DNA of 5,053 nt from an uncultured Opitutia bacterium (GTDB lineage Bacteria; Verrucomicrobiota; Verrucomicrobiia; Opitutales; UBA953). The stretch lies in contig CAITUF010000009.1 of the NCBI GenBank assembly GCA_903895475.1, positions 1 to 5,053 of the forward strand, given 5' to 3'. Numbering within the stretch: the first letter of the stretch is position 1; the number at the start of each line of letters is the position of its first letter. Positions 1 to 5,053 of this stretch are shown here, one piece after another. A program made the translations under genes and the position numbers. Under the pieces are notes generated by a model. It saw only the letters and a list, made by a program, of their open reading frames with translations. It was not told the origin of the DNA and did no database searches.

Positions 1-836
1 AACTCACCCTTTTCTCGGGCGACATCGCTAAGGTCGGACAGCTCGAAGAGCGCGTGCTCAAGCACCTCGGCATCCCGCACGTCCTCGGCGCCGTTGGCCA
101 AGTCTACCCGCGCTCCATGGACATGGAAGTCGTCGCGGCGCTCCTGTCGGCTGCTTCGGGCCCGTCCTCCTTCGCTAAGACCCTTCGCCTGATGGCCGGC
201 CACGAGCTCGCCAGCGAAGGCTTCCTGCCGGGTCAGGTCGGTTCGTCTGCCATGCCGCACAAGATGAATGCCCGCACCTGTGAGCGGATCAACGGCTTCC
301 ATGTGATCCTCCGTGGTTACCTGGCGATGGCGGCTTCGCTCTCAGGCGAACAGTGGAACGAAGGCGACGTCTCCTGCTCGGTCGTCCGCCGCGTCCTCCT
401 CCCCGACAGCTTCTTGGCTACCGATGGCCTCTTCGAAGCCTTCTTGACCGTCTTAGGGCAGATGGAAGTTAACGCCTCCGTCGTCGCGCGCGAATCCCGC
501 CACTATCTGCCGTTCCTCTTGACCACGACCTTCCTCATGGAAGCCGTCAAAGCTGGTGCGGGCCGCGAAGAAGCCCACGAGGCCATCAAGGAACATGCGG
601 TGGCCGTCGCCAAGGACCTCCGGACCGGCAAGGTGGACCGGAACGACCTCGTCGACCGTTTGGCGGCCGACGCTCGCCTCCGTCTGCCTAAGGCCGTCCT
701 CATGGATGCCGTCACCAAGGCTGGGGAACTGACGGGGTCGGCCCAGGCTCAGGTCGGGGCATTCTCATTGGCCGTGCAGGCTTGGACGAAAAAAGTGCCC
801 GAGTCCCAGCAAATCAAGGCTGGACGCATCCTTTAA
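1..836 (+). CDS. purB: Adenylosuccinate lyase, C-terminal part (5' end outside window)
   Basis: The gene makes a cytoplasmic fumarase/aspartase-superfamily lyase that releases fumarate from SAICAR and from adenylosuccinate, two steps of purine synthesis. The frame is open from base 3 to the TAA at 834-836, giving 277 residues. The GTG at 54 is an internal Val codon, because the frame continues to the left edge with family-like sequence. The superfamily signature SSAMPHKMN lies at 243-269, the mobile loop that carries the catalytic Ser. It is followed by RTCERING and then QWNEGDVSCSVVRR. From memory, this pattern resembles the actinobacterial-type PurB (about 470 residues) more than the E. coli type, so roughly 190 residues are missing upstream. 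The catalytic His residues of the N-terminal half cannot be seen. The C-terminal helical domain is complete, with no frameshift. No clear terminator follows, so readthrough into the next gene is possible. The family assignment is firm; the subtype is from memory. Confidence 0.95.
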   Translation, partial: LTLFSGDIAKVGQLEERVLKHLGIPHVLGAVGQVYPRSMDMEVVAALLSAASGPSSFAKTLRLMAGHELASEGFLPGQVGSSAMPHKMNARTCERINGFHVILRGYLAMAASLSGEQWNEGDVSCSVVRRVLLPDSFLATDGLFEAFLTVLGQMEVNASVVARESRHYLPFLLTTTFLMEAVKAGAGREEAHEAIKEHAVAVAKDLRTGKVDRNDLVDRLAADARLRLPKAVLMDAVTKAGELTGSAQAQVGAFSLAVQAWTKKVPESQQIKAGRIL

Positions 837-844
837 GCCGCGTT

Positions 845-898
845 GGGCGGGCGAGTCGGGGTGGGGCGGGGTTTTCCGTATTGCCAAGGGGCGGGGGG
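845..898 (+). other. G-rich intergenic tract with G-quadruplex pattern
   Basis: Between the purB stop and the pfp start, the + strand carries G-runs at 845-847, 849-851, 858-861, 863-866, 868-871, 888-891 and 893-898. The runs at 849-871 fit the canonical pattern of four runs of at least three G with loops of 6, 1 and 1 bases. The pattern is on the sense strand, so it would be present in any purB-pfp readthrough RNA as well as in the DNA. Bases 869-875 (GGGTTTT) could instead pair with 905-911 (AAAACCC), which would remove the last G-run from the quadruplex. Whether any of this folds or has a role is not known. Confidence 0.55.
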
Positions 899-910
899 CT
901 TCCCAAAACC
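881..910 (+). promoter_or_regulatory. Possible pfp promoter (TTGCCA, poor -10)
   Basis: TTGCCA at 881-886 resembles a -35 box and sits inside CGTATTGCC, similar to the CGGATTGCC upstream of the next gene. About 18 bases later the only A-rich stretch is AAAACC at 905-910, a poor -10. This spacing would start RNA near TTCACC (916-921), leaving a leader of roughly 14-17 bases before the ATG at 933. The main support is the parallel with the FecR gene promoter, so this is tentative. Confidence 0.3.
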
Positions 911-932
911 CACCTTTCACCTGTTCCCTCCC

Positions 933-2237
933 ATGTCTTCCCTCTCTGGTAACCTTCTCGTCGCGCAAAGCGGCGGTCCCACGCCCGTCATCAACGCCAG
1001 CCTCGCCGGTGTCATTGCCGAGGCCCTGAACCATGAAGACGAAATCGTCGAGATCCTTGGTGGCCTCAATGGCATCCAAGGCATCCTACACGAGCAGCTG
1101 ATTGACCTCGCCGAAGAGTCCCAGCAGACCCTGCGTAACCTCGAGCACACCCCGGGTGCTGCCCTCGGGACCTGCCGCTACAAGGTTAAGAAGCAGGAAG
1201 ACTTTGACCGCATCCTCCAGGTCTTCGAAGCGCACAACATCCGTTACTTCCACTACATCGGTGGCAACGACTCCCAAGACACCGCGGCGAAGATCGATGC
1301 CCTCGCTAAGGAGCGCGGTTATGAACTCCGCGTCATCGGCGTGCCTAAGACGATCGACAACGATTTGCCCCTCACCGACCACTGCCCAGGTTACGGCTCC
1401 GTCGCCAAGCACATCGCCCTGACCGTACGCGAAATGTCGCTCGATAACGCTGCCATGGGCCGCAACGACTTCGTTTCCGTCCTTGAAGTCATGGGTCGTA
1501 ATGCGGGTTGGCTCGCCGCCGCCTCCGTCCTTGCTCAGCGCCAAGACAAGCGCGACGACTCCAAGAACGCCGCTAAGAATACCCACTACAGCTGCTCGGC
1601 GCCGCACATCGTGCTCTTGCCCGAAGTCCCCTTCAATGCCGACAACTTCATCCGCCGCGTCGAAGAAGTTTTGAAGACCAACCTCCACTGCTTCGTCGTC
1701 GTTTCCGAAGGCGTGCAGGACGAGGCCGGTAACTTCCTCGGTGCCGATACCACCAACACCGATGCTTTCGGTCACGCCGTTCTCGGTGGTGCCGGTGAAT
1801 ACCTCCGCACGCTCGTCGAAGAGCGCTTCTCGGGCGTCAAGGCTCGGGCCTCGAAGCTCGGTATCGCCCAGCGCGCCGCTTCCCATAACGCATCCAAGAC
1901 CGACGTCGAAGAAGCCAAGCTCTGCGGCCGTGAAGCCGTGAAGGCCGCCGTTAAGGGCGAGTCCGGCAAGATGGTGATCATGAGCCGCACCGGAAAGGAA
2001 CAATATGGTGTCGAAACCCTGCTGGCCCCCCTCGCGGACATCGCCAATGGCGTGAAGGTTTTCCCTGAAAAGTGGATCGGCGAGGACAAGATGTCCATCC
2101 ACCCGGACTTCGCCCGTTACGCGCTTCCCCTTATTCAAGGTGAATTGCAAATTCCTTATGAACAGGGACTTCCGCGTTACGCTGAACTCTCCAAGAAGCG
2201 CGTTCAGCGCCTGCTGGAAGCTTACCCGACGGCCTAA
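933..2237 (+). CDS. pfp: Pyrophosphate-dependent 6-phosphofructokinase
   Basis: The gene encodes a 434-residue cytoplasmic enzyme that interconverts fructose 6-phosphate plus PPi with fructose 1,6-bisphosphate plus Pi. The reaction is reversible, so it can serve glycolysis or gluconeogenesis. The N-terminal AQSGGPTPVINAS (residues 11-23) forms the phosphate-donor loop. GGNDS (110-114) has Asp at the position where ATP-dependent enzymes have Gly (GGDGS), and PKTIDND (138-144) has the Lys typical of PPi users in place of the Gly of PGTIDND. D142 is the expected catalytic base. MGRNAGW (187-193) binds the sugar phosphate. The GGND form and overall layout recall the roughly 420-residue enzymes of methanotrophs. 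The ATG at 933 is chosen because it places the donor loop at the usual distance from the N-terminus. An upstream TTG at 843 would add 30 residues of low-complexity sequence read from the G-rich tract. No Shine-Dalgarno precedes 933. PPi specificity is inferred from motifs. Confidence 0.93.
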   Translation: MSSLSGNLLVAQSGGPTPVINASLAGVIAEALNHEDEIVEILGGLNGIQGILHEQLIDLAEESQQTLRNLEHTPGAALGTCRYKVKKQEDFDRILQVFEAHNIRYFHYIGGNDSQDTAAKIDALAKERGYELRVIGVPKTIDNDLPLTDHCPGYGSVAKHIALTVREMSLDNAAMGRNDFVSVLEVMGRNAGWLAAASVLAQRQDKRDDSKNAAKNTHYSCSAPHIVLLPEVPFNADNFIRRVEEVLKTNLHCFVVVSEGVQDEAGNFLGADTTNTDAFGHAVLGGAGEYLRTLVEERFSGVKARASKLGIAQRAASHNASKTDVEEAKLCGREAVKAAVKGESGKMVIMSRTGKEQYGVETLLAPLADIANGVKVFPEKWIGEDKMSIHPDFARYALPLIQGELQIPYEQGLPRYAELSKKRVQRLLEAYPTA

Positions 2238-2242
2238 GGCCG
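2230..2242. repeat. Small palindrome across the pfp stop codon
   Basis: CGGCC-TAA-GGCCG is a perfect 5-bp inverted repeat whose three-base loop is exactly the TAA stop codon of pfp. It has no T-run and is too short to be a convincing terminator. It may simply reflect GC-rich sequence, or it may add to the structured 3' end of the pfp RNA together with the larger hairpin 22 bases downstream. Confidence 0.35.
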
Positions 2243-2264
2243 CCGTTTAAGGTTTCGGTGTTGC

Positions 2265-2298
2265 AAGGCCTTCCAGGTGACTGGGAGGCCTTTCTATT
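2265..2298 (+). terminator. Probable intrinsic terminator after pfp
   Basis: Bases 2265-2276 (AAGGCCTTCCAG) pair with 2281-2292 (CTGGGAGGCCTT) over 12 bp with one U-G wobble. The loop is GTGA, a GNRA-type tetraloop that should be very stable. The following tail, TCTATT, is only moderately T-rich, although the stem itself ends in TT. It starts 27 bases after the pfp stop, with the FecR gene promoter region just beyond, which suits a transcript end. The weak U-tract may make it leaky. Confidence 0.75.
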
Positions 2299-2313
2299 GG
2301 GTGTTATTACGGA

Positions 2314-2341
2314 TTGCCCAGTAAGGCTTTCGCCTTAGTGT
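2314..2341 (+). promoter_or_regulatory. Candidate promoter of the FecR-domain gene
   Basis: TTGCCC at 2314-2319 (-35-like, within CGGATTGCC) is followed after 16 bases by TAGTGT at 2336-2341, which fits a TAnnnT -10 box. The predicted RNA start is around 2347-2350, inside TTCACC, so the leader would be about 12-15 bases. It lies directly downstream of the pfp terminator, as expected for an independent unit. An unrelated TTG reading of the same bases as a start codon is unlikely. Confidence 0.45.
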
Positions 2342-2361
2342 TTATCTTCACCCCCACTTCA

Positions 2362-3414
2362 ATGAATACCCTATTCCGTAGCCTCACGCTCGCGGCCCTC
2401 GCCCTCCTCCCGGTTGTTGCTTCCGCTGCTCTTCAGAACGGCAAGGTCCAAGTCGGCATGGTGAAGGGCACCGCAACGCTCTTCGATCCCGCCTCCCAGC
2501 AGACCGCCCTCGCTTCGGGTCGCGTCTTCGAGCAAGGCTACCGCGTCGAGACTTCCGCATCGTCGACGGCCGAATTAATTCTCTCCAACGGTTCCACCCT
2601 CATCATCAATCCGGAGTCGCTCGTGGAAGTGCGCACTTTCCGTCAGGTTGTTTCGGAACTCATTATCGACGGCGAATACCAGAAGCTGGATAAGGAACCG
2701 AGCCCCTCTGTTACCGAGATTGTCGTGACTCGCGGCAAGGTCATCGGCGAAGTCCGTAAACTTAACCCCCAGTCCTCTTATGTCATCAAGACGCCCGTGG
2801 GCGTTGCTCGTATCCGCGGCACCATCTACACCGTGCAGTACACGACTACGGGAGCCAACGCGGGTAAACTCGTCGTCGGTTGCGTGAAGGGTTCGGTCGA
2901 AGCCACCGTCTACGCCGCCAACTCTGGTCCTATCTCGGTTGAACCCGGCAAGCAGGTCAGTGCCACCGCTCCCGCTCAGTCCACCGCCGCCCCGGGCGAA
3001 GCCCCAGCTCCCGGCGCCACCCAGCCCGGCGTAACGACGCAACCCGGCACCACGGAAACGACCCCGGTTGGCTCCGTTTCCATTTCGCTCGCGGATATGG
3101 ATCGTGCAACCATCAGCTCGATTGGTGCGACCATCGCGGCCTCGACTTCCCTCCCGGCCACCATCTCCCAGAGCGTCGAAGCCCAGGCCCAACTCGCTCC
3201 GACCGCCGACCAAATCACGCCTGTCACGGTCAGCACTCAGAAGACAGCCTCTTCCGATCCGGTCCAACCGAATGCCTCGAAGCCTCCGGTGGCTCCGGCT
3301 TCCACCTCCACCGGCGGCGGTAACGCCCTCGATGCGACCATCAGCAAAATCACGGATACCGTGCAGCAGGTCGTTGAAAAGCAGCAGCAGCCTAACCCGT
3401 CGCCGACGAACTAA
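2362..3414 (+). CDS. Exported FecR-domain protein with Pro/Ala/Thr-rich tail
   Basis: The 350-residue product has a classic Sec signal peptide: MNTLFR, a hydrophobic Leu/Ala core, then VASA with likely cleavage after residue 22. Mature residues about 25-200 form a FecR-type beta-rich domain. Its marks are an N-terminal GKVQVGMVKGTATL strand, LSNGSTLIINPES (74-86), and the hallmark TPVGVARIRGTIY (144-156), ending in VEPGKQV (193-199). Residues about 203-320 are low-complexity and rich in Pro, Ala, Thr, Ser and Gln. A short amphipathic segment, ATISKITDTVQQVVEKQQQ (325-343), precedes the end. There is no transmembrane anti-sigma segment, and no FecI-type sigma factor or TonB receptor gene in view, so the classical iron-signalling role is not supported. 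It is more likely a periplasmic or envelope protein of unknown function. The ATG at 2362 is preferred over a TTG at 2314, which would add 16 residues ahead of the signal peptide and overlap the promoter. The gene appears monocistronic. Confidence 0.85.
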   Translation: MNTLFRSLTLAALALLPVVASAALQNGKVQVGMVKGTATLFDPASQQTALASGRVFEQGYRVETSASSTAELILSNGSTLIINPESLVEVRTFRQVVSELIIDGEYQKLDKEPSPSVTEIVVTRGKVIGEVRKLNPQSSYVIKTPVGVARIRGTIYTVQYTTTGANAGKLVVGCVKGSVEATVYAANSGPISVEPGKQVSATAPAQSTAAPGEAPAPGATQPGVTTQPGTTETTPVGSVSISLADMDRATISSIGATIAASTSLPATISQSVEAQAQLAPTADQITPVTVSTQKTASSDPVQPNASKPPVAPASTSTGGGNALDATISKITDTVQQVVEKQQQPNPSPTN

Positions 3415-3435
3415 GCGGGGCGCTCGCTCCCTCAG

Positions 3436-3463
3436 AAAGGCCCGACTCAGTCGGGCCTTTTTT
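3436..3463 (+). terminator. Intrinsic terminator after the FecR-domain gene
   Basis: AAAGGCCCGAC (3436-3446) and GTCGGGCCTTT (3450-3460) form a perfect 11-bp stem with a TCA loop. The T-run at 3458-3463 follows the GC-rich stem, giving the standard Rho-independent layout 22 bases after the stop codon. The opposite strand has only a three-base T-run next to the stem, so it should act mainly on + strand transcripts. It separates this gene from tmk-holB. Confidence 0.93.
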
Positions 3464-3512
3464 ATGGGCGGTCTCCTCCGCTTTCTCCGCTCGCTTTGAA
3501 CCCCGCGAACCG

Positions 3513-3519
3513 TAACAAT
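3513..3519 (+). promoter_or_regulatory. Possible -10 element close to the tmk start
   Basis: TAACAAT is the only AT-rich, -10-like heptamer between the upstream terminator and tmk, and it ends 7 bases before the ATG at 3527. If used, transcription would begin at or next to the start codon, giving a leaderless or nearly leaderless mRNA. This would agree with the missing Shine-Dalgarno. No good -35 box stands 16-18 bases upstream (TTGAAC at 3496-3501 is too close), so the call is weak. Confidence 0.25.
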
Positions 3520-3526
3520 TCCCCTC

Positions 3527-4159
3527 ATGTCGTCCGTCGGTAAGTTCATCACGTTCGAGGGAGGCGAAGGGGCAGGGAAGTCCACGCAGGTCGGCCTCCT
3601 CGCCGCTCGCTTGGAAGCGCATGGCCGTCGCGCCCTCAAGCTGCGTGAGCCTGGCGGCACCGCCATGGGTGAACAGTTGCGCGACGTGCTCAAGAGCCGC
3701 GAGACGCTTGACTTGGCGGTCTCGACCGAGGCGCTTTTATTTGCCGCTTGCCGGGCGCAACTCGTTGGCGAGGTCATCCGACCGCAATTGCAACAAGGCA
3801 CCTTTGTTCTTTGTGACCGTTTCATCGATTCCACCGTGGCCTACCAGTCCGGCGGTCGCGGGCTCGACCGCACGCTCATCGTTGCGGCGAATCGTCTCGC
3901 CTGCGGTACCGTGCAGCCAGACCTAACCGTCCTACTGGACCTCGACCCTTCGCATGGCCTGGGCCGGGCCTCTATCCGCGACCACGGTAAGCACGACCGC
4001 TTCGAGGCATTGGGCGAAGATTTCCATCGTAAGGTCAGGGCGGTTTACCACGAACTCGCGGCGGCCGAACCCCAGCGCTTCCTCGTGCTCGACGCGACCC
4101 GCGACCCGCAAACCCTTTCCGAGGAGATCTGGCATGAAGTCAGCCGCCGCTTCCTCTGA
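3527..4159 (+). CDS. tmk: Thymidylate kinase (dTMP kinase)
   Basis: The 210-residue cytoplasmic enzyme phosphorylates dTMP to dTDP with ATP, on the route to dTTP for DNA synthesis. The length is normal for the family. Motifs appear in order: the P-loop EGGEGAGKST (11-20), REPGGT (40-45) in the dTMP-binding region, FAACRAQ (72-78, where many homologues have AADRAQ), CDRFIDST (96-103) as the DRY/F-type motif, and AYQSGGRGLD (105-114), which contacts the base. The LID region GLGRASIRDHGKHDRFE (144-160) holds Arg residues, as in bacterial enzymes whose catalytic Arg lies in the LID, though it is slightly longer in this stretch than the usual form. The ATG at 3527 places the P-loop ten residues in, as expected. 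The leader is pyrimidine-rich (TTCCCCTC) with no Shine-Dalgarno. The following holB-like gene overlaps it, a common pairing in bacteria that links nucleotide supply and replication. Confidence 0.96.
   Translation: MSSVGKFITFEGGEGAGKSTQVGLLAARLEAHGRRALKLREPGGTAMGEQLRDVLKSRETLDLAVSTEALLFAACRAQLVGEVIRPQLQQGTFVLCDRFIDSTVAYQSGGRGLDRTLIVAANRLACGTVQPDLTVLLDLDPSHGLGRASIRDHGKHDRFEALGEDFHRKVRAVYHELAAAEPQRFLVLDATRDPQTLSEEIWHEVSRRFL
4121..4126 (+). promoter_or_regulatory. Strong ribosome binding site of the holB-like gene
   Basis: GAGGAG lies 7 bases before the ATG at 4134, inside the tmk coding sequence where it encodes Glu-Glu. It fixes the start of the downstream gene and is the only clear Shine-Dalgarno among the four visible gene starts. 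It should allow reinitiation or coupled translation by ribosomes finishing tmk. Confidence 0.75.
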
Positions 4160-5053
4160 CCTCGAGTCGCTGCCGGCGCTCAAGGTTCTGCTGCGTGCCC
4201 GGGCCGAGGGCCGGATGCCGCATGCAGTGCTGCTCACAGGGCCGAATCCGGAATTACTGCAGAAGGTCGCTGACCGGCTGGCTGCGATTCACCTCGAGGT
4301 TGCCGACCCGATTGCGCACGCCGATTGCCGCGTCCTGCGTCCAGCCAAGAAATCCCGTCGTATCAATATCGACAACACTTTGGAGGTCGTCACCGACTTA
4401 CGGCTGACCTCGGTCTCCGCCCATCGCGTCGTCATCGTCCACGAGCCCGACCGCTTCGAGTCGGTCGCCGCGAACGCTTTTCTGAAGACGCTCGAAGAGC
4501 CGCCGGCCGGGACGTTGATCATCCTGCAGACGACCAACTACTACCGTGTCTTGCCCACGATCCTGAGCCGCTGCCTCCGCTTCCATGTGGGCGGGGCAAC
4601 ACCCGAATTGACCGATGCCGCTTGGGCCGATTGGTTGCGCGAGTTCGATAAGCTGATGGGCCGCTTGGCTGGCGCCGGTACATCCACGGGCCGTTCGACC
4701 GAGGTCGTGATTCCGCTCTATGCTTTGTGCGCCCGCTTTGAGGTTCTGCTGGAGCTCTTCGTCGAAGAAGCCTTGAAGGTCGCCCCGCCGCCTCCGCCGA
4801 CGGATCAAGACGAGGATGATGCGGAAATCGCCTACGAGGAGTCGATCCGCCGAGGCATCCGCACCCGCATGTTGGCGGCCCTAGAAGAACGCCTCCGCCT
4901 CGTAGGCCGGGCTCATCCGTCGTGTGGCCTCCAAGTGGCCGCCGCGGTCGATCTCCTGGAGCAGGCCCGCATCCGGCTCGAACTCAACTACCACCTCATC
5001 TCTGCGCTCGAAGGTTTCTTCCTGCGCACCCTGCGCGCCTTCGCCGCTCGTCC
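4134..5053 (+). CDS. holB: DNA polymerase III delta' subunit, streamlined form (3' end outside window)
   Basis: The frame is open from ATG 4134 to the right edge, giving 306 residues with no stop. Delta' is the stator of the clamp loader that places the sliding clamp on DNA. The clearest match is residues 112-147: AANAFLKTLEEPP, then LQTTNYYRVLPTILSRC. The SRC motif (145-147) is the source of the arginine finger that triggers ATP hydrolysis in the neighbouring DnaX subunit. The Walker A region reads TGPNPELLQK (35-44), without GKS/T, and Walker B reads VVIVHEPDR (99-107), so ATP binding is unlikely. The usual zinc module is absent: only C65 lies between the degenerate P-loop and RRINID (75-80). 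After the AAA+ core come five consecutive Pro (218-222) and an acidic stretch (DQDEDDAE, 224-231), then a C-terminal helical domain typical of the collar. The start is fixed by GAGGAG and overlaps tmk by 26 bases. It could be annotated simply as a DnaX-related protein, but the tmk linkage favours HolB. Confidence 0.83.
   Translation, partial: MKSAAASSDLESLPALKVLLRARAEGRMPHAVLLTGPNPELLQKVADRLAAIHLEVADPIAHADCRVLRPAKKSRRINIDNTLEVVTDLRLTSVSAHRVVIVHEPDRFESVAANAFLKTLEEPPAGTLIILQTTNYYRVLPTILSRCLRFHVGGATPELTDAAWADWLREFDKLMGRLAGAGTSTGRSTEVVIPLYALCARFEVLLELFVEEALKVAPPPPPTDQDEDDAEIAYEESIRRGIRTRMLAALEERLRLVGRAHPSCGLQVAAAVDLLEQARIRLELNYHLISALEGFFLRTLRAFAAR

Noticed and set aside
54..56. GTG as the true start of the first gene
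   Set aside because: The frame is open to the left edge with sequence continuous with PurB, and the signature loop would sit far too close to the N-terminus.
843..932. Upstream TTG start extending the PPi-PFK by 30 residues
   Set aside because: The extra residues are low-complexity sequence read from the G-rich tract, and PFK family proteins begin close to the AQSGG loop, as the ATG at 933 gives.
1086..2150. Long minus-strand open frame (354 codons) opposite pfp
   Set aside because: It lies wholly antisense to a gene with clear PFK motifs. Its composition (Gly/Val/Asp/Glu-rich, no recognisable domain) is what the complement of C-ending codons produces.
2314..2361. TTG start adding 16 residues to the FecR-domain protein
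   Set aside because: It would bury the signal peptide behind an extra segment, lacks a ribosome binding site and coincides with the likely -35 box.
3378..3392. Short CAG repeat near the end of the FecR-domain gene
   Set aside because: Only three consecutive CAG units encoding Gln; too short to be a contingency-type repeat.
2575..3834. Minus-strand open frame of 419 codons across the FecR gene, its terminator and the start of tmk
   Set aside because: It is Arg/Gly-rich with no domain, runs through a perfect terminator hairpin and opposes two well-supported genes. It is a GC-driven shadow.
4398..4808. Minus-strand open frame of 136 codons opposite the holB-like gene
   Set aside because: It is antisense to the conserved delta' core, with no domain and no ribosome binding site. 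The + frame is continuous with family motifs.

Overview
This is a compact chromosomal housekeeping segment with about 60% GC by eye. All five recognisable genes lie on the + strand. In order they are: the 3' part of purB (adenylosuccinate lyase), a complete pyrophosphate-dependent phosphofructokinase gene, a complete gene for an exported FecR-domain protein, a complete tmk (thymidylate kinase), and the 5' part of a holB-like gene (DNA polymerase III delta' subunit) that runs off the right edge. There are no tRNA or rRNA genes, mobile elements, CRISPR arrays or phage genes. No stretch longer than about 125 bases lacks a gene.

The likely source is a Verrucomicrobiota-type bacterium, possibly of the Opitutae. 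This is inferred from three things together: a methylotroph/spirochaete-like PPi-PFK, a stand-alone secreted FecR-domain protein with a Pro/Ala/Thr-rich tail, and several starts without Shine-Dalgarno sequences but with pyrimidine-rich leaders. No single marker proves it, so the assignment is tentative.

Layout. Positions 1-836 hold the C-terminal 277 residues of PurB. Positions 837-932 are a short, very G-rich gap with a G-quadruplex-type pattern and a possible promoter. Positions 933-2237 encode the PPi-PFK, followed by a 12-bp hairpin with a GTGA loop (2265-2292) that is probably a terminator. Positions 2362-3414 encode the FecR-domain protein, followed by an 11-bp perfect hairpin with a T-run (3436-3463), a clear intrinsic terminator. 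Positions 3527-4159 encode Tmk, and the holB-like gene starts inside it at 4134, giving a 26-base overlap and probable translational coupling.

Together the genes cover purine synthesis, reversible glycolysis using PPi, an envelope protein of unknown role, and a DNA-replication pair (dTTP supply and clamp loader). Two internal terminators suggest at least three transcription units: the end of the purB unit with or without pfp, the FecR gene alone, and tmk-holB. I see no undescribed multi-gene system. The points most worth checking are the G-rich tract before pfp, a repeated ATTGCC...TTCACC...ATG start architecture, the contrast between starts with and without Shine-Dalgarno sequences, and a streamlined delta' lacking its zinc module.
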